Shown here piece by piece: positions 7,927 to 16,193 of a stretch of DNA of 32,004 nt. The stretch covers positions 1 to 32,004 of the forward strand of contig JAKEEU010000444.1 in assembly GCA_022616415.1 (NCBI GenBank), written 5' to 3'. This DNA is from Candidatus Zhuqueibacterota bacterium (GTDB taxonomy: Bacteria; Zhuqueibacterota; Zhuqueibacteria; Zhuqueibacterales; Zhuqueibacteraceae). Position 1 is the stretch's first letter. Every line of letters starts with the position of its first letter. The notes under the pieces were generated by a model. That model saw only the letters and a program-made list of their open reading frames with translations, searched no databases and was not told the origin of the DNA. A program made the translations under genes and the position numbers.

Positions 7927-9555
7927 CTATTTTGCTTCCGTCTGCTTAACTGCACTTGCAGGCATCGCTTCAAATTTGCTTCTGATCACGCGATAGTTTT
8001 CGTGACCTTTGCGCACACTTTTGACTTCCCAATCAAAATCGTAATTGCCCGTGCCTTGAAACAATTCCCGCACCTCGAAACCGGAGGCGCTTTTTGCTGT
8101 AACCGCCAATCCTTTTGAGCTCGCGTCCAAGGGCGTCAATGTGACGGTCATTCCTTGTGCCTGAGCCACAATCTGAAAATGCTCCGGAAAAACAATTGAA
8201 GCTTTTCCATTTATCAGTTTCGCAGTGCCGCGGACATAGGCGGCAGCTTCTGGTCCTTCAATACAGGCATACCAAATTTCTTGATCAGCTCGCGAAGGGT
8301 GAGCCATCCTGAAATTTTTCGTATCGCCAAATACCATTCCGTTCCCGCTGTCATCAACAACCATGCCAGCTTTATCAGTTCCTTGGGCATCAAAGACCAC
8401 GACGGCTCCATTGTTGGGAAAACCTGTTCGATGACTCAAGAGTACATTTAGATTACCATTTGGCCCCCAAAGTCTAAGGATACCACTATTCTCGTTACTC
8501 TGGCTAAGCTCACTTACCAGAGCGCCATTATCATTGAAAGTTCTCACCAAACCACCGCCGCTGATGAAAGCCCACATTTGAGCAGCAACTCCACCTGCCG
8601 GGGATGAAATGATCTGCAATCGTCCCGTAGAATTTGATGCGCCAAAATCCACCGCGTCGGCGACATCGGCGGAGCCGACGGACTCATCGATGATCTCCGC
8701 AGAGCCAACCGCGCTACCGGTGATCTTGCTGTTCGTGATGGCAAAATTGGCGATGTCGGCATTTGTGACTTGCCCATCCTGAATCATGCTGCTGGTGATC
8801 GAATTACCCTGGTTTTCGTTCACGTATCTTCCATCTGTAAAAGAAGTGTTGAGATCGATGGCATCCGCTGAAGTTGTGATTCCGGGTCCCGCGCCGATAT
8901 CTAAAGTGATATTGCTGGCGGCGCCTCCGCCGGTCAAGCCCTCGCCGGCGTTGACGGTTGTAATTCCGCCTGTTCCGCCCGAAGCCGCAATGGTGAGGGT
9001 GTTCCCGCTGGGCGTAATGGTCACGTTGGCTCCCGGCGCAATCGTCACGTTATCCCGCAGTGAATTAATACTCTTCACCACGTTGTTCGCGGCAATCTTT
9101 TGGGCGGTGACGGCATTGTCGGCCAAATCCGCCGGGCCGACCGCACCATCGGCAACGCCATCCGCTTCGGTCGCGCGAATCGCAAAAGCCACACTCGTCA
9201 ACCGAAAGCGAGGGGAGATTTCCGGATCGGTATCGACTTTGACGGCCAAGTAACGGTCACCCGTAGTTGTGAATACGCTGCTCGGAATGCCGCCGGGAGT
9301 GGCGCTCCCCAACAGCACATTAAAAATGCCATTCACCACTTGCACAGTATTTTGCGTCTCGAACCAGAGCTCGCTACCGCCGGTTAGCGCGGTATGGATG
9401 GAAAACCTTATGGAGAACGTGCTGGAAACCGGCGCTCCGCTTACCGTCATTCTTCCCTGATAGTTGATCAAATTGGGAATCTGCGCTCTGAGCAAACCCG
9501 CAGTCAAAAAACAGGTTAACAACACCACGCCACAACACATTGTTTTGGAATTCAT
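7927..9555 (-). CDS. Secreted tail-fibre-like surface protein
   Basis: A 542-residue protein with a signal peptide (to about ...LLRAQ, residue 25). The N-terminal beta domain begins INYQGRMTVSG, a start common in FCB-group surface proteins. Middle repeats such as DNAVTAQKIAANNV and GSAEIIDESVGSADVAD resemble trimeric fibre segments. A conserved C-terminal domain contains EIWYACIEGPEAAAYVRGTA. I recognise this arrangement as recurring in environmental Bacteroidetes/KSB1-type genomes, but its function is not established. It sits between the cytochrome b gene (64-bp gap upstream) and the sorting-domain protein gene (24-bp gap downstream), so it may be part of the same transcript as the electron-transfer unit. 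Whether it is an adhesin, a fibre or a scaffold for cytochromes at the surface is open. Confidence 0.8.
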   Translation of the reverse strand: MNSKTMCCGVVLLTCFLTAGLLRAQIPNLINYQGRMTVSGAPVSSTFSIRFSIHTALTGGSELWFETQNTVQVVNGIFNVLLGSATPGGIPSSVFTTTGDRYLAVKVDTDPEISPRFRLTSVAFAIRATEADGVADGAVGPADLADNAVTAQKIAANNVVKSINSLRDNVTIAPGANVTITPSGNTLTIAASGGTGGITTVNAGEGLTGGGAASNITLDIGAGPGITTSADAIDLNTSFTDGRYVNENQGNSITSSMIQDGQVTNADIANFAITNSKITGSAVGSAEIIDESVGSADVADAVDFGASNSTGRLQIISSPAGGVAAQMWAFISGGGLVRTFNDNGALVSELSQSNENSGILRLWGPNGNLNVLLSHRTGFPNNGAVVVFDAQGTDKAGMVVDDSGNGMVFGDTKNFRMAHPSRADQEIWYACIEGPEAAAYVRGTAKLINGKASIVFPEHFQIVAQAQGMTVTLTPLDASSKGLAVTAKSASGFEVRELFQGTGNYDFDWEVKSVRKGHENYRVIRSKFEAMPASAVKQTEAK

Positions 9556-9619
9556 AATCCGTCCACCATCCTTTCCTGTAAAAGTAAATTAAACCGTTCA
9601 TTTATAGGCAATTTTCAAG

Positions 9620-10465
9620 CTAATAATAAAGCACGGCGTACAAGTGCAATCCCAGCAAAACGAAAAGCACGAGCGACACCGGCAAATGCAGGTAAAGCCA
9701 CCATCGCAAAGCCTTCTGCAGCGTATAATGCGCATCAAGCTCCAGTTTGGTTTTATAGATCGCTTCCAATTGATCGAGCTTGGCTTTTTCGTTGGCCGGC
9801 AAAAAGCGGCGCAAGTAGTCAAACTGTTTGGTGCGCGCGTGAATGCCGCCGGTGATATCCGCATAGTAAATCAAGCGCGGTTGCGGCGCGGCAAGAGCGG
9901 CGGCCAGCTGCGTTTGATAAAATTCCTGTATCGTGTCGTCGCAGGTCTGAATCAAATTTTCCGCTTTCTCCCGGATTTCGCCGACGAGTGCGGGAATCCG
10001 CTCGTAAAGCACTTCGATGGATAGTCCGGAAGCGAGAATTTTGGGAATCCATTTCTGCAGCAGCACCCCCAAAAACCCGCTGAGCGTAATCCAGAGGCTC
10101 AAAAACCATAACCACCACGTGTGGATTCCGGAGGGCACGCGAAAGCCGGTGTGCATGAAGACGAGCAGCAAAAACAGAGCGCCGCCATAAAGGTGAAATT
10201 GCAGCCAGGTTTGAGATTTGCCGAGCCGGTATTTGGACGAGGTTTTCTTCGTTCGCCGCCGCAGCCCATACAAGGCCACGCCGGTCATCAACACCGCCGC
10301 GGCGATGCCGTAGCTCATTCCCCAAACCGTGTAAGGATGCACTTCGGCAATCGTCCAATTTAGCAAATAAACCAACAAACTAACCGCTATAGAAATCACA
10401 AACGCCCAAAACCATGGGGGCGACTGGATCCAACCTTTCAGTTTCGCGGGAGCTTTCAACACCAT
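9620..10465 (-). CDS. Integral membrane diheme cytochrome b-like protein
   Basis: A 281-residue protein with five predicted membrane helices (about 18-38, 48-67, 89-107, 114-136 and 256-278) and a soluble helical loop of about 110 residues between helices 4 and 5. Histidines H91 and H105 in helix 3, and H260 and H274 in helix 5, are each spaced 14 residues apart, the classic pattern for two stacked b hemes held between two helices. This supports quinol/quinone chemistry at the inner membrane. The gene starts three bases after the stop of the 4Fe-4S/cNMP-domain gene and has AAGGTG eight bases before its ATG. It is thus the membrane subunit of a likely complex with that protein and the preceding multiheme cytochrome. 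No named family is certain. Confidence 0.85.
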   Translation of the reverse strand: MVLKAPAKLKGWIQSPPWFWAFVISIAVSLLVYLLNWTIAEVHPYTVWGMSYGIAAAVLMTGVALYGLRRRTKKTSSKYRLGKSQTWLQFHLYGGALFLLLVFMHTGFRVPSGIHTWWLWFLSLWITLSGFLGVLLQKWIPKILASGLSIEVLYERIPALVGEIREKAENLIQTCDDTIQEFYQTQLAAALAAPQPRLIYYADITGGIHARTKQFDYLRRFLPANEKAKLDQLEAIYKTKLELDAHYTLQKALRWWLYLHLPVSLVLFVLLGLHLYAVLYY

Positions 10466-10468
10466 GGT

Positions 10469-12121
10469 TTATGCACCTTTTGACAAGAGTTGTTGAAATT
10501 CATCCAGACTGCCGACGCGCATGGCGCAGCCGTGGGGACAATTGCTGACACAGGCCGGGCCGTGGCCGGTGTTGTAGCACAAGTCGCACTTCGTGGCCAA
10601 CAAGCGCTCCGTGTTTGGCACAATGGGCGGAAGCGCATTGGCCGGCCAAAGCTCGCCGGTTTTGCGCATGGTAATGGCGTCGTAGGGACATCTATTCGCG
10701 CAGTTTTGGCAGCCGATACACAAATGATCATCAATGGCCACCACGTCGCCGACGTTCGTCCGGTGAATCGCGCCGGTTGGACATCCCACCAAACAGACGG
10801 GATCGCGGCAGTGGTAGCAGGCGCGGGTAATCATAAGATTCTCGTACTTTTCCCCTTCGCGAACAAATCGCGGCAGGCCGCCGTGCGTATCGGCGCAGGC
10901 GCGGACGCATTCGTCGCAGCGCGTACACACCTCCAAATCGATCACCAATATGCTGTTGCCCTGCACCAACCCGTTCTGCAAAGCCGTCTCAATGAATTCC
11001 GACTGCTTGAGGTCCCTTTTGTTGCGGCCGGTTTCTTTAATGCGGTTGACGGTGGCCAACCATAATTGTTTTTCGATGCCCGGATACCTCTTATTGATCT
11101 CATGGAAATCGTCGCGATTAATTTTCACCAGGTCGGTGAACTCCACGGATGAAGCCGTGCACCTCCATCCCTTCATGCCCTCGATCAACAGCTCGATTTC
11201 TCCCAGCGTCATCCCTTTGGAAAGATAGGTGACGATAACCTGGCCTTTGCCCAATTGCTGCGCCAGACGCACGAATCCGGAGCGCACCAAATAGAGCGCC
11301 TCGGCGGATTCGCTTTCCTGCGTAATGACCTCGTCCGGCTCACACGAAACCAGCTCAACTTTTTGGGCCAGCGCTTCAATAAACGCGTCGTCACAATCCT
11401 TGAAGAGGGGCGTGCCTTTGAGCTGGGAAAACAAAGCGCGCTCGCGATAAATTTTGTCAATGCGTTCTTTGAACGCTTTGGATTTTTGCTTCATCAAGCG
11501 CAGGGCGGCGACGCGGATTTGCACCAATTCACATTCCGCGGCGGTGCGCGCCGTGACGGATTGCGGCCAGCCACTCATGGCGCCGATTTCGCCGAAAATC
11601 TCGCCGGCCCCGAGCGTTTGGGCGCTGGCATTGGGGAGATTGAAATCCATGGAAGATAAAAATGTAATGCCGCTCGCCGGCTTGGGCGCCGGCGGAGGCA
11701 AGGCCCCTTTTTTGATCTGCCTGGTCTTCGGCTCGATTTCCGGAATCAAAGTTTTTTCAAATATCATTGTGCGCAAGGCGTCAAAGCGAGGCTGGCTCAA
11801 CACGCTTTGTTCCTGCTGCTTGCGGATATAGACCTTCACCGCGCCGCCGGCGACGAAAAAAGCCAGATTCAGATAAGTGCCTTCTTCAAACAGGATGGCG
11901 TCTTTTTTCCATTTGGCCACGGAAACGTCCGGGCTGATTCTTTCCAGAAATTTGTCGTCGTACGACTCAAAAATCTCGAATTTTTTCAGCTCGCTCGCAG
12001 ACAGTCGCTCCGATATTTCCAAAATTCCGGTATTCGCGCCGTAGGAAGTCCAACGGTCTTTATACTGTTCGAGGCGTTGGATTCGGATTTGGGACGTGCC
12101 GGCGCTTTCATCGGCGCTCAT
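10469..12121 (-). CDS. Two cyclic-nucleotide-binding-like domains fused to a four-cluster 4Fe-4S ferredoxin
   Basis: A 550-residue cytoplasmic protein. Cyclic-nucleotide-binding-like domain 1 spans about 52-215 with a Pro-rich insertion near 103-165, and domain 2 spans about 236-350. There is no helix-turn-helix, so it is not a CRP-type transcription factor. The C-terminal part holds 16 cysteines in four groups (399/402/405/409, 435/438/443/447, 468/471/474/478 and 512/515/524/528), the HybA/DmsB-like pattern for four [4Fe-4S] clusters. In domain 1 the phosphate-binding cassette reads FGEIGAMSGWPQS, with Gln in place of the usual Arg, so nucleotide binding there is doubtful. Its start overlaps the stop of the cytochrome gene by four bases (ATGA), and the cytochrome b gene follows after three bases. 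The role is probably an electron-transfer subunit whose activity may respond to a ligand or partner (inference). Confidence 0.9.
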   Translation of the reverse strand: MSADESAGTSQIRIQRLEQYKDRWTSYGANTGILEISERLSASELKKFEIFESYDDKFLERISPDVSVAKWKKDAILFEEGTYLNLAFFVAGGAVKVYIRKQQEQSVLSQPRFDALRTMIFEKTLIPEIEPKTRQIKKGALPPPAPKPASGITFLSSMDFNLPNASAQTLGAGEIFGEIGAMSGWPQSVTARTAAECELVQIRVAALRLMKQKSKAFKERIDKIYRERALFSQLKGTPLFKDCDDAFIEALAQKVELVSCEPDEVITQESESAEALYLVRSGFVRLAQQLGKGQVIVTYLSKGMTLGEIELLIEGMKGWRCTASSVEFTDLVKINRDDFHEINKRYPGIEKQLWLATVNRIKETGRNKRDLKQSEFIETALQNGLVQGNSILVIDLEVCTRCDECVRACADTHGGLPRFVREGEKYENLMITRACYHCRDPVCLVGCPTGAIHRTNVGDVVAIDDHLCIGCQNCANRCPYDAITMRKTGELWPANALPPIVPNTERLLATKCDLCYNTGHGPACVSNCPHGCAMRVGSLDEFQQLLSKGA

Positions 12122-14187
12122 GGTTGTTCTCCTACCTTTTTGTATAAAAGCTCCAGGCGCTCTTTAAGAATCAAAAGAATTTCTTCCACCGAGCTGCTGT
12201 CGCTCTTGAGGTTTAACGGTTCCAGTCGAATATCACGGCCGGCGCTCTTTGCCGGGGAGAGATTGGAGAGCAGCACCGGCCGAGGTTTCGGCGGCGCGGT
12301 CCTGGCTTCATCGGATTCCTGAGTCGTTGTATTGCTTGGGGGCGCCGGCTCCGAGGTTCCAATGCCGGTGGTGAGTGAGCGCGGTTCAACCGTAGGAATC
12401 GCTCCTCTTTTGGCGACGACCTTCTCATAAGCCGCTTTTAATTCTGCCGGTGCCGGCGTGGGAGCTTTCCAATGTACGATCTGGTTGTCAGCCCGCGCCA
12501 GATCAAAATTAGCGCCGGTGGGATGACCGGATGAAATCAGCCTCGGATCCGTGATGTAGTGGCATTGGGCGCAGGCTTCGGCCCGCACTTCCAAATTTTC
12601 CAGCAATAACATGCCGTAGTCCTTTCCCACCACGTATCCATGCGGCGGCTTGTCGGCGGAATGCGGCTTTTTGTAATCTGCGGCCGGGCCGTGGCAACCT
12701 TCACAACTGACGCCGTCGAAGACGTCTTCCGCCTCTTCGCCGGATATCACGGTGCCGTGGCAATCCATGCATAAGCGATTGCCTTTCGTTATTTCAGCGA
12801 GACTAAGGCCATAAAGCCGGGCGATCTGCGCATTTTTTTGCGCTTTGGCAAAAAAGGGCCGCGCCGAGCGAAAATGCCGATCGGTTTCCTGCCATTGATT
12901 GATTTCCTTGTGGCAATCACAGCTTGGCCCGATCGTGTTGTGTTGCGCGCGCGGGCGAATGCGCGTTTTTATAGCATAATTTGACTGCGGCTTGACGAAA
13001 TCCGGCGGTTTGGCCGTCTCACCGGATGATTCGACCGCCGGCGCCGGCGGCTTGGTGACCTCACGCGTTTCCGGCGTTTTGCTTTCCGGCGACGGTGCGG
13101 TCGCGACTGGCGGGGTTTCGCCCGTTCCGGATTCCGCATCTGGCGCCGGTGCGTCTGTTCCGGCGATCAAACCATCAAGACTTGCAAGTTGGCGGCCATC
13201 ACTGGTTTTGATAAATTTTTTGGTGGCCTCGCTGATTTTAGCCGCCGCGCTCAAAAGCGCCGCCTGGTTGTTGGGGCTGACGTTAACCTGCCCGACGATA
13301 GCCAGCATGTCCTTGATTTCCGGCAGGGCCACGCGATTGGAAATGGTGCGGAGTTTGATGACTGCGCTGCGGACGCGCGTTTGCATGGCGCGAATGTAAG
13401 CCCCGTTTTCCCTGGCGACGGCGGCGCCACGCATGCCGAATTCCAAATCCAACGCCTGGCCGGCGACGTACATCACGCGCTTACGCTCCGGCGGCCGTTC
13501 GACGTTTTCGGTCCGGCTGGGGTCAAATTGGGCTTGCAAAAAGTTATGACGAATCTCCTCAAGCCGCTTGAGAAAATCGAAATTGCGGGTGCCGCTCGGA
13601 TGGCCGCCGACATTCACCAATTGCTCGTGCGGGACAGTGTGGCATTGGTAACAGTTGGCGATCACCGCATAAAGCTCAGAGGGCCGAAACATGCCCTTCG
13701 CCTTGCTTTCCGCGATGCGCTGCGCCTTGTGCTCGGGTGTTTCATCATTGCGCTTGACGCCGCCGGGACCGTAATTATTGTGGATATTTATCCAGTCACG
13801 CGCGGCGCCGTGGCAGGATTCACAACCGACGCCGGAGAGCGCCCGCAGCTCGCCGTCTTTGATCCCGGACAAATAATGGCATTTCAAGCAAAGGCTTTCC
13901 CGCTTGATCAAATCAAACCCCATCCGTTTGGTGATCATCTCGGAAATCTCGGTGCGATGCAGCGATTTGAAGCCGATCGCATGTTTGGTTTTTTTCCACA
14001 CCTCGTATTCCGATTTGTGGCATTCGCCACAAGGCTCAGAGGTCACAACTTTCTCGGGATTATACCAGGCGTATTCCCGTGTCTTTTCCTGGGCGGGCGC
14101 CGTTGTCGCGCCAAAAAACACGAGTCCGGCCACTACAAGAAAAGAACGGAATAAATCGAATTGGAATGGCTGCTTTACAACAGGCAT
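12118..14187 (-). CDS. Octaheme-type c cytochrome made of two c554-like halves
   Basis: A 689-residue exported protein with a signal peptide ending near ATTAPAQ (about residue 33). Half one has CxxCH at 53, 100, 122 and 179. Half two has CDCH at 423 and CxxCH at 473, 495 and 539. The halves align: CHKSEYEVW matches CHKEINQW, CESCHGAA matches CEGCHGPA, and GHPSGTRNFDF matches GHPTGANFDL. This indicates an internal duplication of a tetraheme cytochrome c554-like domain in which the first motif of half two lost a residue. A Pro-rich linker (about 345-400) joins them, and a heme-free tail ends in a helical segment. The ATG follows GGAGG. It is the first gene of the three-gene unit with the 4Fe-4S/cNMP-domain and cytochrome b proteins, and is the likely periplasmic electron partner of that membrane module. 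Confidence 0.92.
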   Translation of the reverse strand: MPVVKQPFQFDLFRSFLVVAGLVFFGATTAPAQEKTREYAWYNPEKVVTSEPCGECHKSEYEVWKKTKHAIGFKSLHRTEISEMITKRMGFDLIKRESLCLKCHYLSGIKDGELRALSGVGCESCHGAARDWINIHNNYGPGGVKRNDETPEHKAQRIAESKAKGMFRPSELYAVIANCYQCHTVPHEQLVNVGGHPSGTRNFDFLKRLEEIRHNFLQAQFDPSRTENVERPPERKRVMYVAGQALDLEFGMRGAAVARENGAYIRAMQTRVRSAVIKLRTISNRVALPEIKDMLAIVGQVNVSPNNQAALLSAAAKISEATKKFIKTSDGRQLASLDGLIAGTDAPAPDAESGTGETPPVATAPSPESKTPETREVTKPPAPAVESSGETAKPPDFVKPQSNYAIKTRIRPRAQHNTIGPSCDCHKEINQWQETDRHFRSARPFFAKAQKNAQIARLYGLSLAEITKGNRLCMDCHGTVISGEEAEDVFDGVSCEGCHGPAADYKKPHSADKPPHGYVVGKDYGMLLLENLEVRAEACAQCHYITDPRLISSGHPTGANFDLARADNQIVHWKAPTPAPAELKAAYEKVVAKRGAIPTVEPRSLTTGIGTSEPAPPSNTTTQESDEARTAPPKPRPVLLSNLSPAKSAGRDIRLEPLNLKSDSSSVEEILLILKERLELLYKKVGEQP

Positions 14188-14230
14188 GATTCACCTATCC
14201 TCCGAGTACCTGAATTTTGCACTTGAAAGT

Positions 14231-14473
14231 AACTTGACAATGTTAAGTCAAAGATTCTATTTCTCTGTCTTTGCTTCTGCCGCTTGTTTCGATCGGCATA
14301 GCAGAAGCATCCCGCAAAAACATTCAGAAGACAGAAAGATGGAGGACAGAAAAATGTCTACCGTCTGCTCCATCCCGTCCTGGTCAACTTCTGGCACGAT
14401 GCCAAACACCATTTTTCTGTCTTTCATCTTTCTGTCTTGGCTTTTGGTCAAGCCAGCTTAACATTGCCAAGTT
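14231..14473. repeat. MITE-like element with 17-bp ends and an inner inverted repeat
   Basis: AACTTGACAATGTTAAG (14231-14247) and CTTAACATTGCCAAGTT (14457-14473) are inverted repeats with one mismatch. Inside, 14328-14356 and 14410-14438 form a second inverted pair of 29 bp with two mismatches, built around AGACAGAAAGATG and GACAGAAAAATG. The left end is 44 bp upstream of the octaheme cytochrome ATG and is itself nearly a palindrome, so it could also act as an operator. A third copy of the 17-bp end lies at 23879. No transposase is encoded. Confidence 0.7.
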
Positions 14474-14545
14474 AATAGTTTTGCCCCAAATTGGTTTTGC
14501 CTTTTGATTGGAAGCCTATCCCACAAAGACTTTCCGGCCAGACTT

Positions 14546-14675
14546 CTAGTGCACTGTTACCTTAATTTTTGTAGTCCCGACCCCTTGTGGGTCGCTGTCG
14601 AAGCCAATAAATTCGCGGTTGCAACAATGCCCCACAAGGGGGCAGGACTACAAAATCAACGTAACAGTGCACTAG
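14546..14675. repeat. 130-bp palindromic MITE-like element overlapping the porin gene stop codon
   Basis: CTAGTGCACTGTTAC (14546-14560) and GTAACAGTGCACTAG (14661-14675) are perfect inverted ends. Pairing continues inward through TTTTTGTAGTCC and CCCCTTGTGGG for about 46 bp with few mismatches. The tip CTAG supplies the TAG stop codon of the minus-strand porin-like gene. No coding capacity is visible inside. Confidence 0.85.
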
Positions 14676-16186
14676 AACTCCATCAAAAATTCCAAACGGC
14701 CGCCGTAGCGAAGCTGGTCGTCGCGGGGTTTGACATTGTTCACTTCAAAGATGTAGTTGGAAAAACCATCCAGGCGAATCACCCAACGCCGGCCGAGCGC
14801 CAATTGATAGGAAGCGCCAACCGCGGCGGCGGTTTGCCCTTCATCTTTGGTCGCATATCTCCCGCCGATTTCCAGCAAAAGCTGGCGGCGGAGATTGTGC
14901 GAAAAAATCTGATAACCCAGCGCGCCGCCGGCCACATTATCAGCCAAAGGACTCAAGGCCGCGCCATAACGGCCAAGACCGACGCCGGCAAATAAAACCC
15001 CGGCGCGAGGGGCAAGCGGCGTTGCAACCGTGGGGTCACGCGCGGCCGACCGGAAGCGATCGATGGCCCAAAAAGTGTTGAAGTAAAAGAAATTGTGGTT
15101 GCCGATCGGCGTCCACGAAAACTCATTGAACAGCAGGTAGCCATGGCTGTTTCGGTCCGTGCCTTTGCCGACCGGGAAGGAGCCTAAAACGCGCCACGTG
15201 TTATTAAAACGTCCATAGCGCTTCACGCTGCTCAAACCGGCGTATAGCCCATCACCCGTGGCATCTTTGGCGTTCACGTAGAAAACATCCAAAGCCACGG
15301 TGGCTGTGCGCCAATCAATCTCTGTGAGCAGTGCATAGAGCGAGGCGTCTTTATCCTCAGGATTGCTGCCCGCCCGGTTGGTGCGATTGAGCTGATTCCA
15401 ACCGTAGAGCAAAGTATAACGGAAATTGATTGCGGTCGGAATCTTGAGGTTGATCTTGGTGATACCCACGGCATCAATGACGTCATTGATCAGCATGCCT
15501 TCCTGAAAATTGATCAACTGCCGGCCGACGGAAATGCCGTAGTCGAGTCCATGCTTGTCCAGCGGATCAAGTTTCGGGAACAGTTCGCCGATATCGCCTT
15601 CAAAGAACAGCGTGCTCAACTCGAAGTTGGTTTCGTCCTGAAAGCCATCCTTGAGCGCCTCGGGTTGAAAGGTGTAACCGGTAAACCGGCGCTGGCCCTT
15701 GACATCCTGATCGAGCGGCCGGAAGCCAACCAAAATGCGCTCGGTAAACGTCAGATACAAATTGCCGAAAAGATCGAAACGGTTGGCCCATTCCGAAACC
15801 TGATCCGTGCCATTATAAAAAGAATTCACGCCGCTGCGGTAGGTGCCGAACACCATGAAATAAGGTTGCCAAACCGCGCCGGTCGGCAGTGTGAAGCCGC
15901 GTTGGATATTACCGGTGCCGAGAAAATGTTGCCCGATTTCCAAAATCGGCCGCGGACGCCGCGGAAATCCTTCGAGCTGCAGGGGCAACTTTTCGTCCGA
16001 CAAGCCGCTGCCATGAGACCCGTCTTTTTTATGCGTGTCCTGCTGGGTGGAGTCGGTTTTGGTCTCGCCATGACTTCCATTCTGGGCCGCGCTTGGTAAA
16101 GCGCCGATGGTCAAGGCCCAAATGAGCGCCACAGTTCCCATCAAAGCAACCGGTTGCCGTAAACAAGATTTTCTTTTCACTTGCAT
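14672..16186 (-). CDS. Porin-like outer-membrane beta-barrel
   Basis: A protein of 504 residues from the ATG at 16186. The signal peptide runs to about ALPSAAQN. After a His/Lys-rich stretch, the rest has alternating polar and hydrophobic beta strands typical of a large barrel, and it ends in Phe (LEFLMEF), the usual outer-membrane C-terminal signal. There are no heme motifs. The start has GAGGG five bases upstream and lies seven bases after the stop of the pentaheme cytochrome gene, so the two are likely translationally coupled. An in-frame TTG at 16207 would overlap that gene and is less likely. A barrel paired with a multiheme cytochrome is the layout of porin-cytochrome conduits that carry electrons across the outer membrane, and I infer that role here. 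The stop codon lies in the tip of a palindromic element. Confidence 0.82.
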   Translation of the reverse strand: MQVKRKSCLRQPVALMGTVALIWALTIGALPSAAQNGSHGETKTDSTQQDTHKKDGSHGSGLSDEKLPLQLEGFPRRPRPILEIGQHFLGTGNIQRGFTLPTGAVWQPYFMVFGTYRSGVNSFYNGTDQVSEWANRFDLFGNLYLTFTERILVGFRPLDQDVKGQRRFTGYTFQPEALKDGFQDETNFELSTLFFEGDIGELFPKLDPLDKHGLDYGISVGRQLINFQEGMLINDVIDAVGITKINLKIPTAINFRYTLLYGWNQLNRTNRAGSNPEDKDASLYALLTEIDWRTATVALDVFYVNAKDATGDGLYAGLSSVKRYGRFNNTWRVLGSFPVGKGTDRNSHGYLLFNEFSWTPIGNHNFFYFNTFWAIDRFRSAARDPTVATPLAPRAGVLFAGVGLGRYGAALSPLADNVAGGALGYQIFSHNLRRQLLLEIGGRYATKDEGQTAAAVGASYQLALGRRWVIRLDGFSNYIFEVNNVKPRDDQLRYGGRLEFLMEF

Positions 16187-16193
16187 AGTGCCC

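Noticed and set aside
10469..12121. CRP/FNR-type transcription regulator
   Set aside because: The cyclic-nucleotide-binding-like domains are followed by ferredoxin clusters, not a helix-turn-helix.
13189..14154. Plus-strand open frame of 321 codons opposite the octaheme-type cytochrome gene
   Set aside because: It has no recognisable domain and is fully explained by the codon composition of the real gene.
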